Below are positions 44,582 through 58,339 of a stretch of 64,000 bases of DNA, piece after piece (position 1 is the stretch's first letter; each line of letters opens with the position of its first letter). Source of the stretch: Anoplopoma fimbria (taxonomy: Eukaryota; Chordata; Actinopteri; Perciformes; Anoplopomatidae); NCBI RefSeq assembly GCF_027596085.1, contig NC_072451.1, positions 8,332,013-8,396,012 on the forward strand, given 5' to 3'. The position numbers and the translations under genes are program-made. The notes beneath the pieces are model-generated. The model saw nothing but the letters and a program-made list of their open reading frames with translations. It ran no database searches and was not told where the DNA came from.

Positions 44582-46770
44582 GTAAAGTTCCTCTCTCCAG
44601 TTCTTTAAATAAACATAGTAAACCTCACATAAAGCTGTTTGTTAGATTACCCAAGGCAGTGCACCATAACGTAACAGTACATTACACAGTCAGAGGAAGG
44701 ACTTTTGTGGCTTTTATACAACTTTGCTTCTATAGTCTAGAAGTAGCTGTTCTATCTGATTGGTTGTCAGTGACATACTGCATCTATAATCTCTTTATTC
44801 CCTCTCAAAGCTTCAGAGCTTCCCACAGTGTTTGAGTGACTTTTTAGTTCCCAAGAAAAGGGCTTTGTTCCTAAAGGGTTTGGTCATATAAAGAAAAAAA
44901 AGTTATTGTTGTTTCAGTGAGTATCTATATCTGTAAAACAATACTGTCAGTAACAACATAAAAATGAATAATGTAAAGCCCCCTTTTAAATGAGCTGAGT
45001 ACTGTTACTAGTGGATTTTATTTTGGTGTAGGCTACCTGTCAGTAAAAGTGGATTTAAAGCCATTTGGCACAGATTTATGTTTATAGATTCTGATGAGCC
45101 GGTTGCACCATGACAGTGGGTGTGAATGGGTGGATGTTGATTTGAAGTTTTAAAGCCCTTGGAGTAGTTGGAAGACTAGAAAGTTATTTCAGATTTCATT
45201 CATTCACCATTAATGTTATGATATGAACACAGCTTTACAACCAGAGGAAGTCTAAAATGCATGTAACATTTACACAGTGTCTATTCATGCTGTCTGCCTC
45301 ACAGTATATTTATTCAGGCATATGTTTAACATACAAATAATTATAGGGCGATATATATGATCTCGTTCTAACGTGTTTCACCACGTTAAAATGCATATTC
45401 CAATCTGCAGTTAGAAAAGTAGAGAGGGATTTCTTGTGAGTCCTCAATGCTCATAGTGCTGCTGCTGCCAGGCTGGATTAGTTGCTGTCATGCTGGCAGA
45501 ATTCATGCATGATCTGTGATCCATCTTGGTGTCAGTGTGTCAGTCCAGCAGTATAATCAGCCCTGACATTCACTGCTACTTTCACTTTCTCTGGTCAACT
45601 CTCAACCTTTGGTATTAGTGTTTACACAAAAAAAACAACCTCATTGCATCACCCTACTGTATGTAGGCTTCATACAATATAACACACATGTGCTCACATG
45701 TAGAGTCTGACTGACTGGGGACTAATATCACAAGTTGACTCTATCCCATCACAGATTTGTCAGTAGCAGTGTATATATGTCTAATGACAAGTAAAAGAAA
45801 TGTTAGCTCAGAATATAATTTTGTCACAGTGTCTCCATTACCCAGTCTGTATTACACAGAGCAATAGGTTTATGAGGTTGAACATTTATTTTTATCCTGA
45901 AAAACCTACTGCTTAGTACAGAGTACTATCAACTCCAAAACCAGAAAGAATATCAAAATAATGTGCACGCTCCTCCATCTTCTCTTTAGGAGACATTTGA
46001 GGAGACAGTGAGTCTTAAAAATCACCGTTGACAAAAACCACATCCTTCACAAAGAGTAAAGCTTCAGGCAGAAGGTACAGGTGACCAAACTGTAAGTTGA
46101 ACGGGTCAAATGTTTCTTAGTTCCAACAAAAGTAAAACTGAACATTAAAAGATATTGGGTGTTTGTGCGTTTATGTGTAAATGTGCATTACTTACATTTT
46201 GGCTTGTAGGGCATCATGCCATATTCTAGGTGTGTGCTCTGGTGTGTATGGATCTGTGTGTGTCACACCATAGACTATTGTATGTATATGTAGAGGTTCC
46301 ATGCAGGGAGACATTGAAGGCTTATATTATTCTACCTTAAGCTTACATTCCCATCACAATTCTCTATTAACCCAATTCACGGGATCCTTAAAGTGTAACT
46401 CCACCCACTGCATAGTATGAGAAATGCTTAAAAGTGGACAAGAGGCTGAGAGGGGGGAGGGGAGGGGAAGTGCTATTCTATCTATTCTATTTTTAGATAC
46501 ATTTCATGACATAGATAAGTCCTAACCGGTCAACTTTATGTCAGCATTAACAGTAGGAGCCGTTTTTATCCCATGAAATGACAAGTTTCATACATTTGGA
46601 AAGAAATGTCAATATTAATATGTTTCATCACAGTACAGTTATATAATTTAGTGTATACCTCATAAAACACGAGAATTGTTCAGGACCTCTTTAAATGTTT
46701 GTTTATTGTGTTGTTGTTTTTTAATATTCGCCTATATATTCCTGTTGTATTTTTTTTGAAATTCTGGAGT
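44582..46770. other. Probable intron, nothing recognised
   Basis: If the exon at 44320 is real, this is the start of its first intron. It shows no second exon, RNA gene or named transposon; a small palindrome (TAACGTG/CACGTTA) lies near 45369 and a G-rich run near 46450. Confidence 0.4.
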
Positions 46771-46985
46771 GACTGTGGCTCAGTGGTAGAGCTGGGTCCT
46801 CCTTTAATCAGAGGATCGGCGGGTCGATGGCCGGCTGAGCTAGTCCATGTTGATGTGTTCTTGAGCAAGACACTTAACCCTAAATTACCCTTCAGACTGG
46901 GTGAATGATTCCATGTAGTGTTAAAGCACTTTGAGTGGTCAAAAGACTAGAAAAGCGCTATACAAGTACAGTCCATTTACCATTT
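46771..46985 (+). repeat. tRNA-derived SINE-like repeat, near full length
   Basis: Box A appears in GACTGTGGCTCAGTGGTAGA (46771), a decayed box B near 46820, the body CTTGAGCAAGACACTTAACC, and the 3' part AAAGCACTTTGAGTGGTC...AGAAAAGCGCTATACAAG...CCATTTACC. It is orientated as the putative gene at 44320. Confidence 0.8.
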
Positions 46986-48629
46986 CATTATCAAATGCCG
47001 ACAGGGTTCTGTGTACATACATATACAGTACATACAATGTGCAAAACATTTTTGGAAAACATGAATTTATGTGGTATCAAAACACATAATCGCATAAAGT
47101 ACTAAATGTACAGTTATTTGTTTGCACAATCTCTGCTGGTCAACAGTGTGTCTGAACAACCTACCCACATCATTTCTTCTCATGTGCTCCCTAACAAAAG
47201 AACCCCGGTGAGATAAACAGTGCAGCTCAGGCTTTATCTCGTGTTGTTAGAAGATAATCCTGCTCTTCTGGATGCAGTCAGCTAATATATCTTTTTACAG
47301 ACACGTGCTTTCATGAGTCAGAAGAGCCTGCAGCAGTGTGTTTGCACAAATAGACCATTATTTTGTTTCTGTGGACATTTCTGTAACATGTTATAATGAG
47401 GCTACATGCCTAAGTCATATGTTAATGCATTACTACATCTACAAATTAGAATGAATTAATGTTTGAATTAATGCAGCACATGTCATGAGGGTTTATGCTA
47501 ATGTGGAGTAAGAGATTATTTACTGTGCACCCTTGAGTTAGGTCATGGTGTGATATAAATAAACTAATGAACAATTTTATTTACTAAATGTTACATTTTT
47601 AGGTGACCACAGTTTATCATTACAGTTGGTTAGGAAATAAGTATAATAAAAACCAAAGAAGCCCAAGTACATAATAAATCGATGAAGGTTTTTCTTGTTC
47701 TTCTTCTATTTATGCACAGTTTTTCATTTTTTACTTAAGCAAGATGATTTCTATTGTATTTTTCCTGCAATGGAATCATTGAAAGGATAACGTCATCTGA
47801 TTTTATTATACATTTGTAAGATCAAATTGTCTCAGTGTAAAACCAAATTCTACCAAGGGATCATGGGTCACATGCACTTTTCCCCTTCCCTATAGTCATT
47901 TACTGAACCATTATTTATTTACATGTTACATGTTAATACAGAAGAAATTACTTCTGCATTTAGCCCATCCACAGGAGGAGCTGCGTTCTCAAAAAAGAAA
48001 AATAATAATAATTAATAAATGTATCTTTACTGTTGAGTTATTGAAGAGTGAGCAACACTGATGCTGATCGGTGCCACATCTGCTGGCATACGGACACTCA
48101 AGTTATAGTTGTGCAAACTACATATGCAGGGAAATAAATATATTTAAATATATCAGTCCTTTATTATCCAACATAAAAAAGTTTTCTCAAGATTACCAGC
48201 CCTAGCTTCAATGTTTTGATATCTAACACTGCACTCCTTGGAACAGCGGTCTGGAGGAAAAGTCTCCTACACTCCTGACCACGAGAACCAGGCAACATGT
48301 AACTGACGGGATTGTGACGACCAGTCAGACATCTCAAACAAATCAGGCTTGAACATCATCTGATCAGATTCATATTTATTTCAACTATTTGGAATCCTGA
48401 GTGGGGTCAAAATATTGTGGCCATCAGCACCCACACACCAGTTGTCTGTTCCTGGTTCATTCATTTAGTTGGCAGCACAAACAGTTCTCTATTCAAATCA
48501 AGAAAGGAGCACATTTGCACCCTTTGTTTACCTTATATATATATTGGTTTTAGATATGAGGGGGGGTTCATATAGTACCTAAAATGATCAAAGGCTTTAA
48601 AACAAAATTATGTAAAAATATGTACTTAC
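46986..48629. other. Gene-free interval
   Basis: AT-rich sequence with a LINE-tail scrap near 47950. A possible minus-strand acceptor at 48253 (TTTTCCTCCAG) could lead into a very short terminal exon for the block at 48630, but this is weak. Confidence 0.35.
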
Positions 48630-48810
48630 ATTCGGTAGCAGGTGTGGTGGAGACAAAGTGCCTCAACCACACTTCTGATGTCCAAATTGAATTTCCAATC
48701 AGTATGGGAGTATACACAATGAATAAAAGCTCCAGTAATAAAAGCATATTCCATAGCAAGTAAACGATCATTTAACAATTTAACAAGTTCAGTGACGTTG
48801 GGGTGAGGCC
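48630..48810 (-). CDS. Orphan exon-like block with good splice sites, unidentified
   Basis: The minus strand has a strong acceptor (CAATCTTATTTCAG, ending at 48811) and a donor GAAT|GTAAGT at 48630/48629. Of the three frames across the 181-nt block only one is open; it reads PNVTELVKLLNDRLLAMEYA, then TGAFIHCVYSHTDWKFNLDI, then VVEALCLHHTCYR. It enters in phase 1 and exits in phase 2. The peptide has mixed composition, unlike simple-repeat translation. A donor on the same strand at 49164 (ACACAG|GTAAGA) could end an upstream non-coding exon; in that case translation would begin at the internal ATG (MEYAF). No family recognised; it could be an exon of a domesticated or decayed transposon. Confidence 0.35.
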
Positions 48811-50088
48811 CTGAAATAAGATTGAAATGATTATAGTTAAATGTATGGTCAGAATGTTGCTGAGACACAACTCTTTCTAGAACGTTTGAAAAGAACAGAA
48901 GCTTAGAGTCTTAAAGCTTGAGACAATGCTAGTCACAAGAGACAAATTAACAGCATACAGCATTTGAAAAGAGAGCTTTAAAAAGTTTAGCTGGTAGGGG
49001 TGGAGGAGGCAGGTGGTCAGTTTGCGGGTTCAAAAGGGATACTCTTATTGGACCTCACTCACCAATATCTTCCTAAATTTGTTCTCAAATTTGGTCTAAA
49101 GAAAGGTCCAAAGAAAGTAATGTCCTATTCACAACATATTGTTAAAATGAAGAATTGTCTTACCTGTGTTCTACATTGATGAATGCCTTTGTCCTTGTAA
49201 ATTCATGGTGTGTGTCCTAATCAGCAGGTTAACACCCAGCAAATACACATAAAAGGGCACGAGACACACAGGAATTGAAAATAGAGAATTAAGTCAAGAA
49301 TGCCCACTGGAAAGTCTAGAGGGGGTGGAGTTTATAATATTTGATAATCAGCAAGTAAAAATTATGCTGATTGTTTTGAGTAAATAGAGGGTATGAAAAT
49401 AAATGTCTAATTGATTGATTGATTGAAATAATAAATGTACAAAAGTAAATTTCTAAAACCGTTGCAATATTGTATTAGAATAAAAATATCTTGAATCAGA
49501 ACTCACTATATGTTCTGTATTGTCCTCTCATGAAGCTCAGTGTAAGTTCAATCAGGAAGACTAACTTAATGCTTTATCATACACAATTATATCGCTCTCA
49601 CTCCTCCCGCTCCTTCATAATAAGCTGATTAGGGGCATTAACCAATCAGATCTTGCCACGATCTCTATCAGCCAATTATGTTGCTGCTGTCAAATTTTAA
49701 ATCTGTTCTCCTCTCTGTTGCTGTCAGCTGTCATTTTAGGTGAAATCAAATGCAAATGGCAAATGTTCAAATTGTCTTTTTTCGAGTGTTTGTTGTTAGT
49801 AGCAAACCAATATACGATTCCATAGCCATGATGAGAAACATCTTTTCCCAACTCAGCTGTTCAGGCAGCCTCATCTACTACTCCAGGACAACATGCAGTC
49901 ACAGGCTATTCCTAGGCCAGCCAACCTCTCCATGAACGCCTTCAGTCCATGAAATAACTTCTCTGCTCATCAATGTCCTTAATCGCCACCAGGTCTCAAT
50001 GTAGCATTCCTCCTCCACATTCACCCAGCTCTTATCCATTCTGCCTATAGCAGCTGAACTCCGAAACACTTCAGCCCATTGTAACTAG
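48811..50088. other. Interval without recognised genes
   Basis: Contains the donor-like site at 49164 (minus) and otherwise unremarkable sequence. A short plus frame at 49750-49935 has no motif. Confidence 0.35.
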
Positions 50089-50263
50089 TTAGGTAGGTGG
50101 GTGGGTGGTTAAGTAGGTTGGTAGGTAGTTTGGTAGGTAGGTATGTCGTTAGGTCGGTAGGTAGGTAGGTAGGTAGGTAGGTAGGTAGGTAGGTAGGTAG
50201 GTAGGTAGGTAGGTGGGTGGATAGGTAGATGGATGGGTAGGTAGGTAGGTTGGTAGGTAGGAA
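50089..50263. repeat. (GGTA)n tetranucleotide microsatellite
   Basis: About 40 units of GGTA with GGTT, GGTG and GGAA variants; the purest part is 50157-50214. The stretch 50264-52760 after it has no recognised gene. Confidence 0.95.
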
Positions 50264-52762
50264 GGTGTATTACAACTACAACATGCAGATTTATCGCTCC
50301 GCCACCTCAGTCACGCAACTCCCCAGTGTTCAATTGTTTATCACCTGCTGCAGCTGAATGCTGATTTGGACAAAAGAAGGCATCCACTGCAAACCTTTAA
50401 GTTTAACTACCTTCTTCCAAGTCGAGTTTTCCATTCATGGGTGATCCCACCAGGAAACGTGAGATTATCTGGTCTCATGGTCAGTTAAAGTCCACACAGA
50501 GCTGCGTCATCTACAAATCTGATCATTCTGCAATTGTCCTGATGGCTAACAGTCATTGGTATACAACATGAACAACAGAGGGGAGAAGACAAAACCTTGT
50601 GGACTTGCAGAACCGCCAATCCTCTTGTTGAAGGACACACCTCAATCACACCTCTAATTTCCTGTAGGGTTACTTATACATAGTCAACACCTTTCTGTCC
50701 TATTTGTCTCGGTTGTCCCGACCCACCCTCCCTTTCCCTCATCCAAATCTATTCCCCTCCTTACCTAAATCCTCCCTCTGCCCATTTGTAATCACATAGA
50801 TTCTCCCTTTCCCCCCTCCTTTCATCCCCTCTTATTCAATGCTGTGCACGCCTCTCTCATCTTTGCTTTTCCAGCTACTATCTTGTGCTCGTAATTGGCT
50901 CGGGTGACTCAACTCTTGAGTCTCCTCCTCGGCCTTCAATACATCAACCCCATGTTTATACCCTTTCTCACATCCATTCATCCATGCTGAATATCCAATA
51001 CTTCCTTGTTTCATAAGCACATTGTTGTGATGTGTGGCGTGGTCCTCGCTAGTGAGCCAACTCTGCGTACTTAGTTGGAAACAAGTAGGGCTGACGACCA
51101 CTGGTTGGTTGGTCAATTGATTGGTCAATATGCTCTTGTCCGACCAATAAGAATTCATGCACAATTGCGAGTGTTTATTTAATAAGAGGAAAGGCACTTC
51201 TTAATTCATTATTTTTGGAGTTGGAAGGGTCAAAGAGCGAGACAGAGTTCATGAAGGTTTACTTTTTCAGAACATGTTCCTAGCCTCTGCGGATAGAGTG
51301 ACAAACATGCTGTGCAGCAACAACAACCAATTATTGAGAAAGTGGATCATATAATTAATTGTTGAATGTTGTATTTTCTTTTGTTATTTTTGCTTTGGTG
51401 GCAAAGATGTAACCAGTGGAAAGACTGTCCAACCTGTTGATTTTGACAGATCAACAGCCAGTGTGAGAACTCCAACACTTGACCAACATACTAAGTAACT
51501 TCATAATGTAGTTACTTCACTCAGTGACAGACTTTCCAGTTTATAGGGCTGCATGCTGCTTTTCAGCAGTCCAGACAAACACATAGATGAGCATTAAAGT
51601 AACCACCTATACTGAACCCCGAAGCAGCTCTAAAGATTCAAATAGACTTTTACAAAATACAAAGTACCTACCAAAGTTATGCCTGCAGTGCAATGGACAA
51701 TTGTTACTGCCATTTCTAGTGATATTATTTACATTTTTATCACAAATAAGTTGTTCAGAAAATATAGTCAATGTTAACTGGAAACTTTTATGCTTGTGTT
51801 GCATGTACAAATGGACACCTTAGTTATGATGTTGCATAGTAAGTTAGAACAACGTCAAATGAACCTACACTGAAAAAAGTTATTATCCTTTTAGGACATT
51901 CAAAGGGCGGGATTCAAGAAGTTAATCTTTTACCATCCCATATCACCATAAAACAATAAAACTGTAGGTTGTTGAGAGCCACATTTCCAATGACATAAAG
52001 ACTTTGTGGTCAATTCTCTTTCTTTTGGTCAAACACTCCTTATACACTGCAGTTCTAGAGTCCCCCTTCACCACCAACCCCCTCCATTTTAGCTGCCTGA
52101 GGATGGAGATCATTGCTATGAGTGGGCAAACCATTGGCATCACAGCCCATTTCAGTGATGAGGGCTAAAAAGGTCTCTTGCCAAGTCAAATACTATCTGT
52201 GCTCTAGTCAGCTTACCCTCCTGTGTTCTGCGAAAAAGAGACCTCATTATTTTCATCCAGCGCATGCCACTGTTTGGCAGCGAGGGGGAGGAAGGGAGGG
52301 CATGAAAGGAATGACAACTTGTCAGTGTTGTAGCAGTAACTTGTTTGCTAATAGAAGTCAATGTAAAGGTTACTTAATGTTCCAGATAGTCACATAACTG
52401 AAATTTGTGATGGTTTTATTGTAACTTCTGTCCCCCAGGAGATTAATGTGTTTCTTGCTTTTGCTGACATTTACACACATACATTGAAGATAAACTCCAA
52501 AACAAGTTTGTGCATCTTGTCATCCACCCACCTCTAAAGCAAAAGTATTCCTTCCTGTTCTGAATAAGCACACTGGAAAGCCGTCTTTGAGAGGAGGGTT
52601 TGTTAATAGGGGGTAGATGTGGATAGAAAGGATCAGTAGATGGCAGTAACCAGCAAACCCATCAGAATTATAACAGGTTGCACAACTCTGCAGTACACCA
52701 CACTTTAATCACCAAATGTTTTGATTATCTTGCCTTCATCAGGGTGCTGGGTGCCTGACGCT

Positions 52763-52792
52763 GAACAATGTGTTATATACAACACATTGTTC
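52763..52792. repeat. Perfect 12-bp inverted repeat, 6-nt loop
   Basis: GAACAATGTGTT (52763-52774), ATATAC, AACACATTGTTC (52781-52792). Immediately upstream, TTGATTATCTTGCCTTCATC (about 52720) resembles a dispersed repeat, so this may be a transposon terminus. Confidence 0.85.
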
Positions 52793-53239
52793 TGTCATTA
52801 GAATAAATTATATCATTGATACCAAGTATATAAAACTTAATCACATAACATTTACGAATAACCTTAACTTAAGTCCATCTATGTTTGAACGCAACACATC
52901 CATCCATGAATTACACTTCCAATTGTTCTCAAAGAAATCCTGTTAATGAAGAACAAATAAAATCCAGTAGACTCTAAAGAACTGGCTTCAAATCTAATTC
53001 CTCATTTACCCTTTTGGGATTAAAGTGCGCAGATAAAAATCCAGAGAAAGCCTCCCTTTTAAGAAGCAACTTCTCCAAATCTTTCCTTTCTTTGACTAAC
53101 ATTCTCAATTCCTGTATCAGGAGAGAGACTGCATGGTTCATTTCAAAAAATTTGCTGTGATTATAGCTGTACATGACATGCGTCTGCGAACAGTGAAAGT
53201 GACAGTATTTGGTTTCCTGGCTCTGCAGCCCAAATGTAG

Positions 53240-53840
53240 TTTACTGTAAATGTAGATGCTCCTGACTGTTCCATTACTCCTGACAGCACGTCTGGTGTTC
53301 AATCGCCCCAAGTTCTTTCACACAACTTCCCTTCTCCGTTCTCTACACTGGCTCCCTGTAAGAGCTCGCATCCAGTTTAAGACTCTGGTGCTAGCCTACA
53401 GGGCAGTGAAAGGAACAGCTCCTTCCTATCTCCAGGCCTTGGTCAAGCCCTACACCCCCGCCCGACCACTTCGCTCTGCGGCCTCGGGGCGATTGGTTGC
53501 CCCGTCGCTCAGAGGTCCCTGCGGCCGATCCACCCGGTCACAGCTTTTTTCTGTCCTGGCCCCTCAGTGGTGGAATGAACTCCCCACCGACGTCAGGACA
53601 GCAGAGTCGCTGCCCATCTTTAGGCGCAGGCTGAAAACTCACCTCTTCAAGAAGCACTACCCTGAGCCTTCCTCTTAGCACTTATTGAATTCGTATTTGT
53701 TTACTGCACTTATCCTATTCGTAGTAGTTGTAACACTTATTATATTCGTATTAGTCTGTTGCAATTTTGTTTTCGTAGTAATTTGCTTTTGGATAAAATA
53801 CCTATGCGTCTGCTAAATGACTGTAATGTAATGTAATATT
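53240..53840 (+). pseudogene. LINE (L2-like) 3' end: RT C-terminus plus 3' UTR
   Basis: An open plus frame (53256-53678) reads SLLRSLHWLPVRARIQFKTL, AYRAVKGTAPSYLQALVKPY, APQWWNELPTDVRTAESLPI and FRRRLKTHLFKKHYPEPSS, stop. This is the intact C-terminal end of an L2-type reverse transcriptase. The 3' UTR follows and ends with GCGTCTGCTAAATGACTGTA and a TAATG mini-repeat (to about 53837), the typical L2 3' terminus. GC-rich, intact coding and the clean tail suggest a relatively young, 5'-truncated insertion. Confidence 0.9.
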
Positions 53841-55857
53841 TATCAAATGTCCGTCTTGTTCTGTGGACACAGATATGATAAAAACAATCACAACAATATC
53901 GGTCAGTGTCAAGCTCTCTGATAAACTACTTCATAATAAAAGTCAACTTGAGTTTAACCAGTAAACATTTTTTGCAGCGGTGGGAAATCTTATTAGCAGT
54001 TACTTAATACAGCATATTTTCTGGGAATTTTGCTACAGACACCCAGTTTGTAATACTACAAGTTCATAAATATTGCAATGCTTTCATCAGTGGGCTCAAT
54101 CATAATCATGTTCCCGCTGTTGGTGATAGTGACTTAACAGATATTTATTTAAATTAAATCTTATTAGAGAGATAGAGAGTTTAATACTTTGTCCTTGTAT
54201 GGAGTTGAGTCCCAATGTTTGGACTGTGTGAAGAGATTTTTGTCCCCACAACATGAGTAACACACGTTCACACACAGTTATGTGTGTACAGTATTCAGTT
54301 AGATTCCCCTGGTTGGTGCTTTCAGTTTTTCTGTCCTGTCATACATTCCTGAGCTGGGAGTTGGTGTCCATCAGTATTGTCCTGTCTTGTCCCTGTGGAT
54401 TACAGCCCTCTGCTGATTAGTTACATTCCCTCTCGTATCATCACATTCCGCCCTTTGAATATGAAGTGAAACTAATCCCTCCATGCTCGCTACTTCAAAA
54501 GCTGGAGGGAAGAGGAAGGCAGAAAGGGAGGGAGAGAAAGGCAAACGGTGGGATGGCCGGTAAATTGTACCATGTGCTTTAACAAACTTGTCATGCAGAA
54601 ACCAACAGGCTTAGGAGAAAAAAGAAAAACTGACCTGCTTTCAGTGGGTCCAACACAGCCTTGATTATAATAGTATTGCGAAAAAAGGCAACATTTAGTA
54701 AACACTGAAAATTATCTAAATAATTTCGAATTGAACATTAACATTGTTTTGTCTCTCTCCTGTATGGAGACAATTTGGGAACTCAGACAAAAATGTAAAA
54801 AGATGCTGAGTGCAGTTTTATGTCAGTTGTTCCCAATCTTTTGGGGCTAATGACCACCTATAATGAAGTCATGCCTACTTGTGACCCCTTGCTTGTTGTT
54901 AGCACTTTCATCAAAGATTGATTCATTCTATAATGCTGAGATTGTTTTATACGACTAATTAGAATTATCCAGGATCTCCTAAAAAAAAAAAAATTAATAG
55001 TTAAAAAACTAGTAAAGAATTCTTTACATATATGATTTTTTTGTAACACGTGTTGAAAAAGGGCATTTTCAAAAAATACGTGGCATGTGATTGGCGGAAC
55101 CATCAGTCAATCAAACTGTTGCCGAACCCAGTCAGGGGAAGAACGAAAACATATTTTCCATCCAGAAAAGCCTTTTTGATTGACTGATGTTATTTCAGGC
55201 TTTCTTCTTCATGAGCAGCCATTGTTGTATTGAACGAGCAGAGGCCTCTCTGTGTCGCCTCTCACACACCTTAACAACACCGGAAGCTACCAGAAGCAGG
55301 ACGCTGATTGGTCCGTGCTCTGACTTACAAACACATTACTTGAAGCCTGACAAGATGGATTTTTCTGTGATATATGATCTCACAATGCTCACATTGTTAT
55401 TCACATGAACTATTTTTAGCTAAATAAGATTTTTAGTATGGCTATATATATATCAAAACCCCTGTATTATAATCGTATCGTATATTTGTTTCAGCATATT
55501 GCACCACTTTACTTTCCCATTCTACAGTTAAGCAGTAACTTTTAATGCCCCAAAAAGAACGATATACAGTAAATGTAGGTACTTTGAAAATATTAATAAC
55601 AGATGACTGTTTACCAATGTCCTTTGCTGAATTACAACATAATAAAAATCCCAGCTGATTTTTTCCTAGACTCTGAAGAAACAGAGGACTGCATACTTTC
55701 CTCGGAGGCTTGATCCAGTGATTCTAAGAAGAACTGCAGGCTACACTAAATGTGTGTACGTGTGTGATGTTCAACAAGCAGAAACAATATTTCCATGGCT
55801 GTCTTGTTTCTGTCCACTTGTCGCTGCCAGGCTCTGTGTCCTTGTCAAGAGTCACAC
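53841..55857. other. Gene-free interval
   Basis: No coding or RNA features recognised. A 13-bp A run occurs near 54979. Confidence 0.4.
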
Positions 55858-55883
55858 TCATACACACACACACAGACAAACTC

Positions 55884-55921
<38 letters not shown>

Positions 55922-55958
55922 TCTCTCTCTCTTTGCTCTCACACACACACACACACAC
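55858..55958. repeat. Compound (CA)n(CT)n(CA)n microsatellite
   Basis: CA repeats (55860-55873), a CT tract (55880-55934 with ACT interruptions), then CA again (55939-55958). Open frames through it are low-complexity artefacts. Confidence 0.95.
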
Positions 55959-56256
55959 AAAACGGAGTAGGAAAGTCACAGTCATCAGGCAATAACAGGC
56001 TGTAACAGCATTTTAACATGGAAACACCAGCATTAGTACACAGACCCCATTTTCATCAGAAACTCCTTCAGCTTAGAATACAACGAGGCCTCCAACAGAG
56101 ACCAGCCTATTAGACATTAGGCTATTTTACAAACTAAAACGGTAAACAACTAATTTTACTATATGTGAAATCTGTGTATTAATAATATCTGAATCTGTAA
56201 ACTAACTACAGCTGTCAGATTTATGTTGTGGAGTAAAAACAATATTTATCTCTGAG

Positions 56257-56372
56257 ATGTAGTGGATTGGAAAGTAGCATAAAATAGCAAAACTCAAGTA
56301 CAAGCACCTCAAAAATGTAGCCTACTGAAGTAACATACTTAAGTAAATGTACTTGGTTACATTCCACTTTAG
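56257..56372 (+). mobile_element. hAT-type MITE fragment (right end)
   Basis: CAAGTACAAGCACCTCAAAA and then ACTTAAGTAAATGTACTTGG and TTCCACTTT match the right half of the 8243-8810 element; the very terminus is decayed. From 56373 to 59756 I see no supported gene. Confidence 0.65.
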
Positions 56373-58339
56373 TTAGTTTAAAAACATTTAATAACTGCAA
56401 TAAAGTTGTATTCACTTATTACTAACAGCTGCTAATATTCTTAACATCACAATTCATAAACAAATTTATATTTAAAGATGTCTACTTTAAATGTCTTTAA
56501 GGTGCCAGAGTGCATTAAAAAGCATTAAAATAGAGTTTGTTTATTTACATTTGTTCCTGGGGGAGGATCCCCCTGCACCCCCATACTGATGCCACAGAGC
56601 AAAAGGAGTATTTCCATTTCTGCCACGTTCTTCTCCCAAATAGTCACACACTGACCCTTGGTCAGACCCTTTGGCGTCCCTTTCTAATGTGCTCCACTAT
56701 GGTCTCAGTAAACACATGGTTAACATTGGGTATTCAAGCAACAACACTTAGGTAAGGCAACAACACCACTTTGTTAGGTTTAAGAAAAACATCATGTTTA
56801 GGCCTAACATAACTCAAGGCAATTGTAAAAATAACACAAAGGCCATTTTCCTTGTTAAAAGTGGTTTGACCCATCAACCTCACCTCCCTCCCTCCCACTC
56901 TGTGTGTGTTTTTTCCAGTCTTTATACTACATGATCAAAGTTGGTTTACATTGTTGTCAACTGAAAGTCTGGTCTCATACAGATGCTCAGAGCTACCTTG
57001 TGCATCGGTATCCAATGCCAAGGGGCTGACAAAGTGTCAGTATTTGATGCCCTTGGTATGAGAGCCGGCTGGTATTTTCCCAAAGACATCCTAAATTTGA
57101 TTGTATTTGGACTTTAAGGGTTTACTGTATTAAAGTCCTTTCTGATTGCATGGGAAATTGTAGATTTGTCTTGTTTGATATCTGTTATGATATATATAAA
57201 CACACACGATGATCAGATCATGTGCTAAGATTGTGGTATATCTGAGCACCCTATATGGGATAGGTAGTAATTACATATTTGGTGTGTTGATTATATTCTG
57301 TCTTATAATGAAGTATTTTGGCAGGCTATTTACTTCTTACTGATTGCTTCCTGTTGGTCTACCTGAAGTATTATGTAAACTGTTGAGGGCTTTCTTTACC
57401 TGTATTTATCCAGACTTGAGGCTTGACTGAAAGCAGTGCTGTCTTTTTCTAAAAGGACTTGTTCACACTCAGCCCAAGTCTGATGTGATGCCCACTGAGC
57501 AACTCCACTGGAACATTTAGGGTTTAAGCTCCGTGCTGCTCTTTCACTTTCCCTTTCCAGTCACACTCCAACCTTTCAGACACTGAATTTTCTCTCCAGT
57601 TCAGAAAATATTGAAATTATAAATGACTCTATCTTTCTACTCATTACCATGCCACAGCTGGATCCACTTTCTGTTGCTGCTTCTCTTAGTTTGTGATATG
57701 TTCTGACAGGAGCAGTGTGATTTAATCTCAGACGTCTAATCAACGTTCTTTTGCAATTATTTTGCCTCAGAGTCAAAATCTAGAAGGTGCGCCTCACTGA
57801 GCTCTGAGAGCCGTTGGAAACAGCTGGACTGCAAACATCTCCAAAGTATAATTTTGATCATTCAGGCTAGCCTTCATGTGAAGCTACATGTCTCTTCAAA
57901 TAAGACTCATGACTGTGGGCATTGGTAATGCCCAGTGTGGTTCTTTATTTCTTTCTTTATTGGAAGTGAAAATCATGTACCTGACTTATTAGCAAATACA
58001 GAGAAAGGAGATTTGATCAGATTTAAAGGTACAGTCAGATAATAAAATTAGGTAGGTGCACCCAGGTTCATGAACAACTACTATTAGGATAAACTGGGGC
58101 CATAAAACATCCAGTTGCTGCAAAGGAGCACTGTTAATCTACAATAATATTGTAAGTGGGAGAGAGACTGCCCAGGTGACTGTGCATACTGGAGTGCTCA
58201 AGACTAGGTCCCTTTAGTGGCCTGGGGAGTGTGGACAGATTTTCATCACACTGTGAAGAGCTCCATCAGGAGGTTCATGCTACCCAAAAGGGTCCCCAAA
58301 CATGCTTATTTATACCCAGTGTTCACTTAGATTTGTCAC

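Noticed and set aside
55718..56005. Three overlapping frames with Ser/Leu/His/Thr repeats
   Set aside because: Translations of the CA/CT microsatellite.
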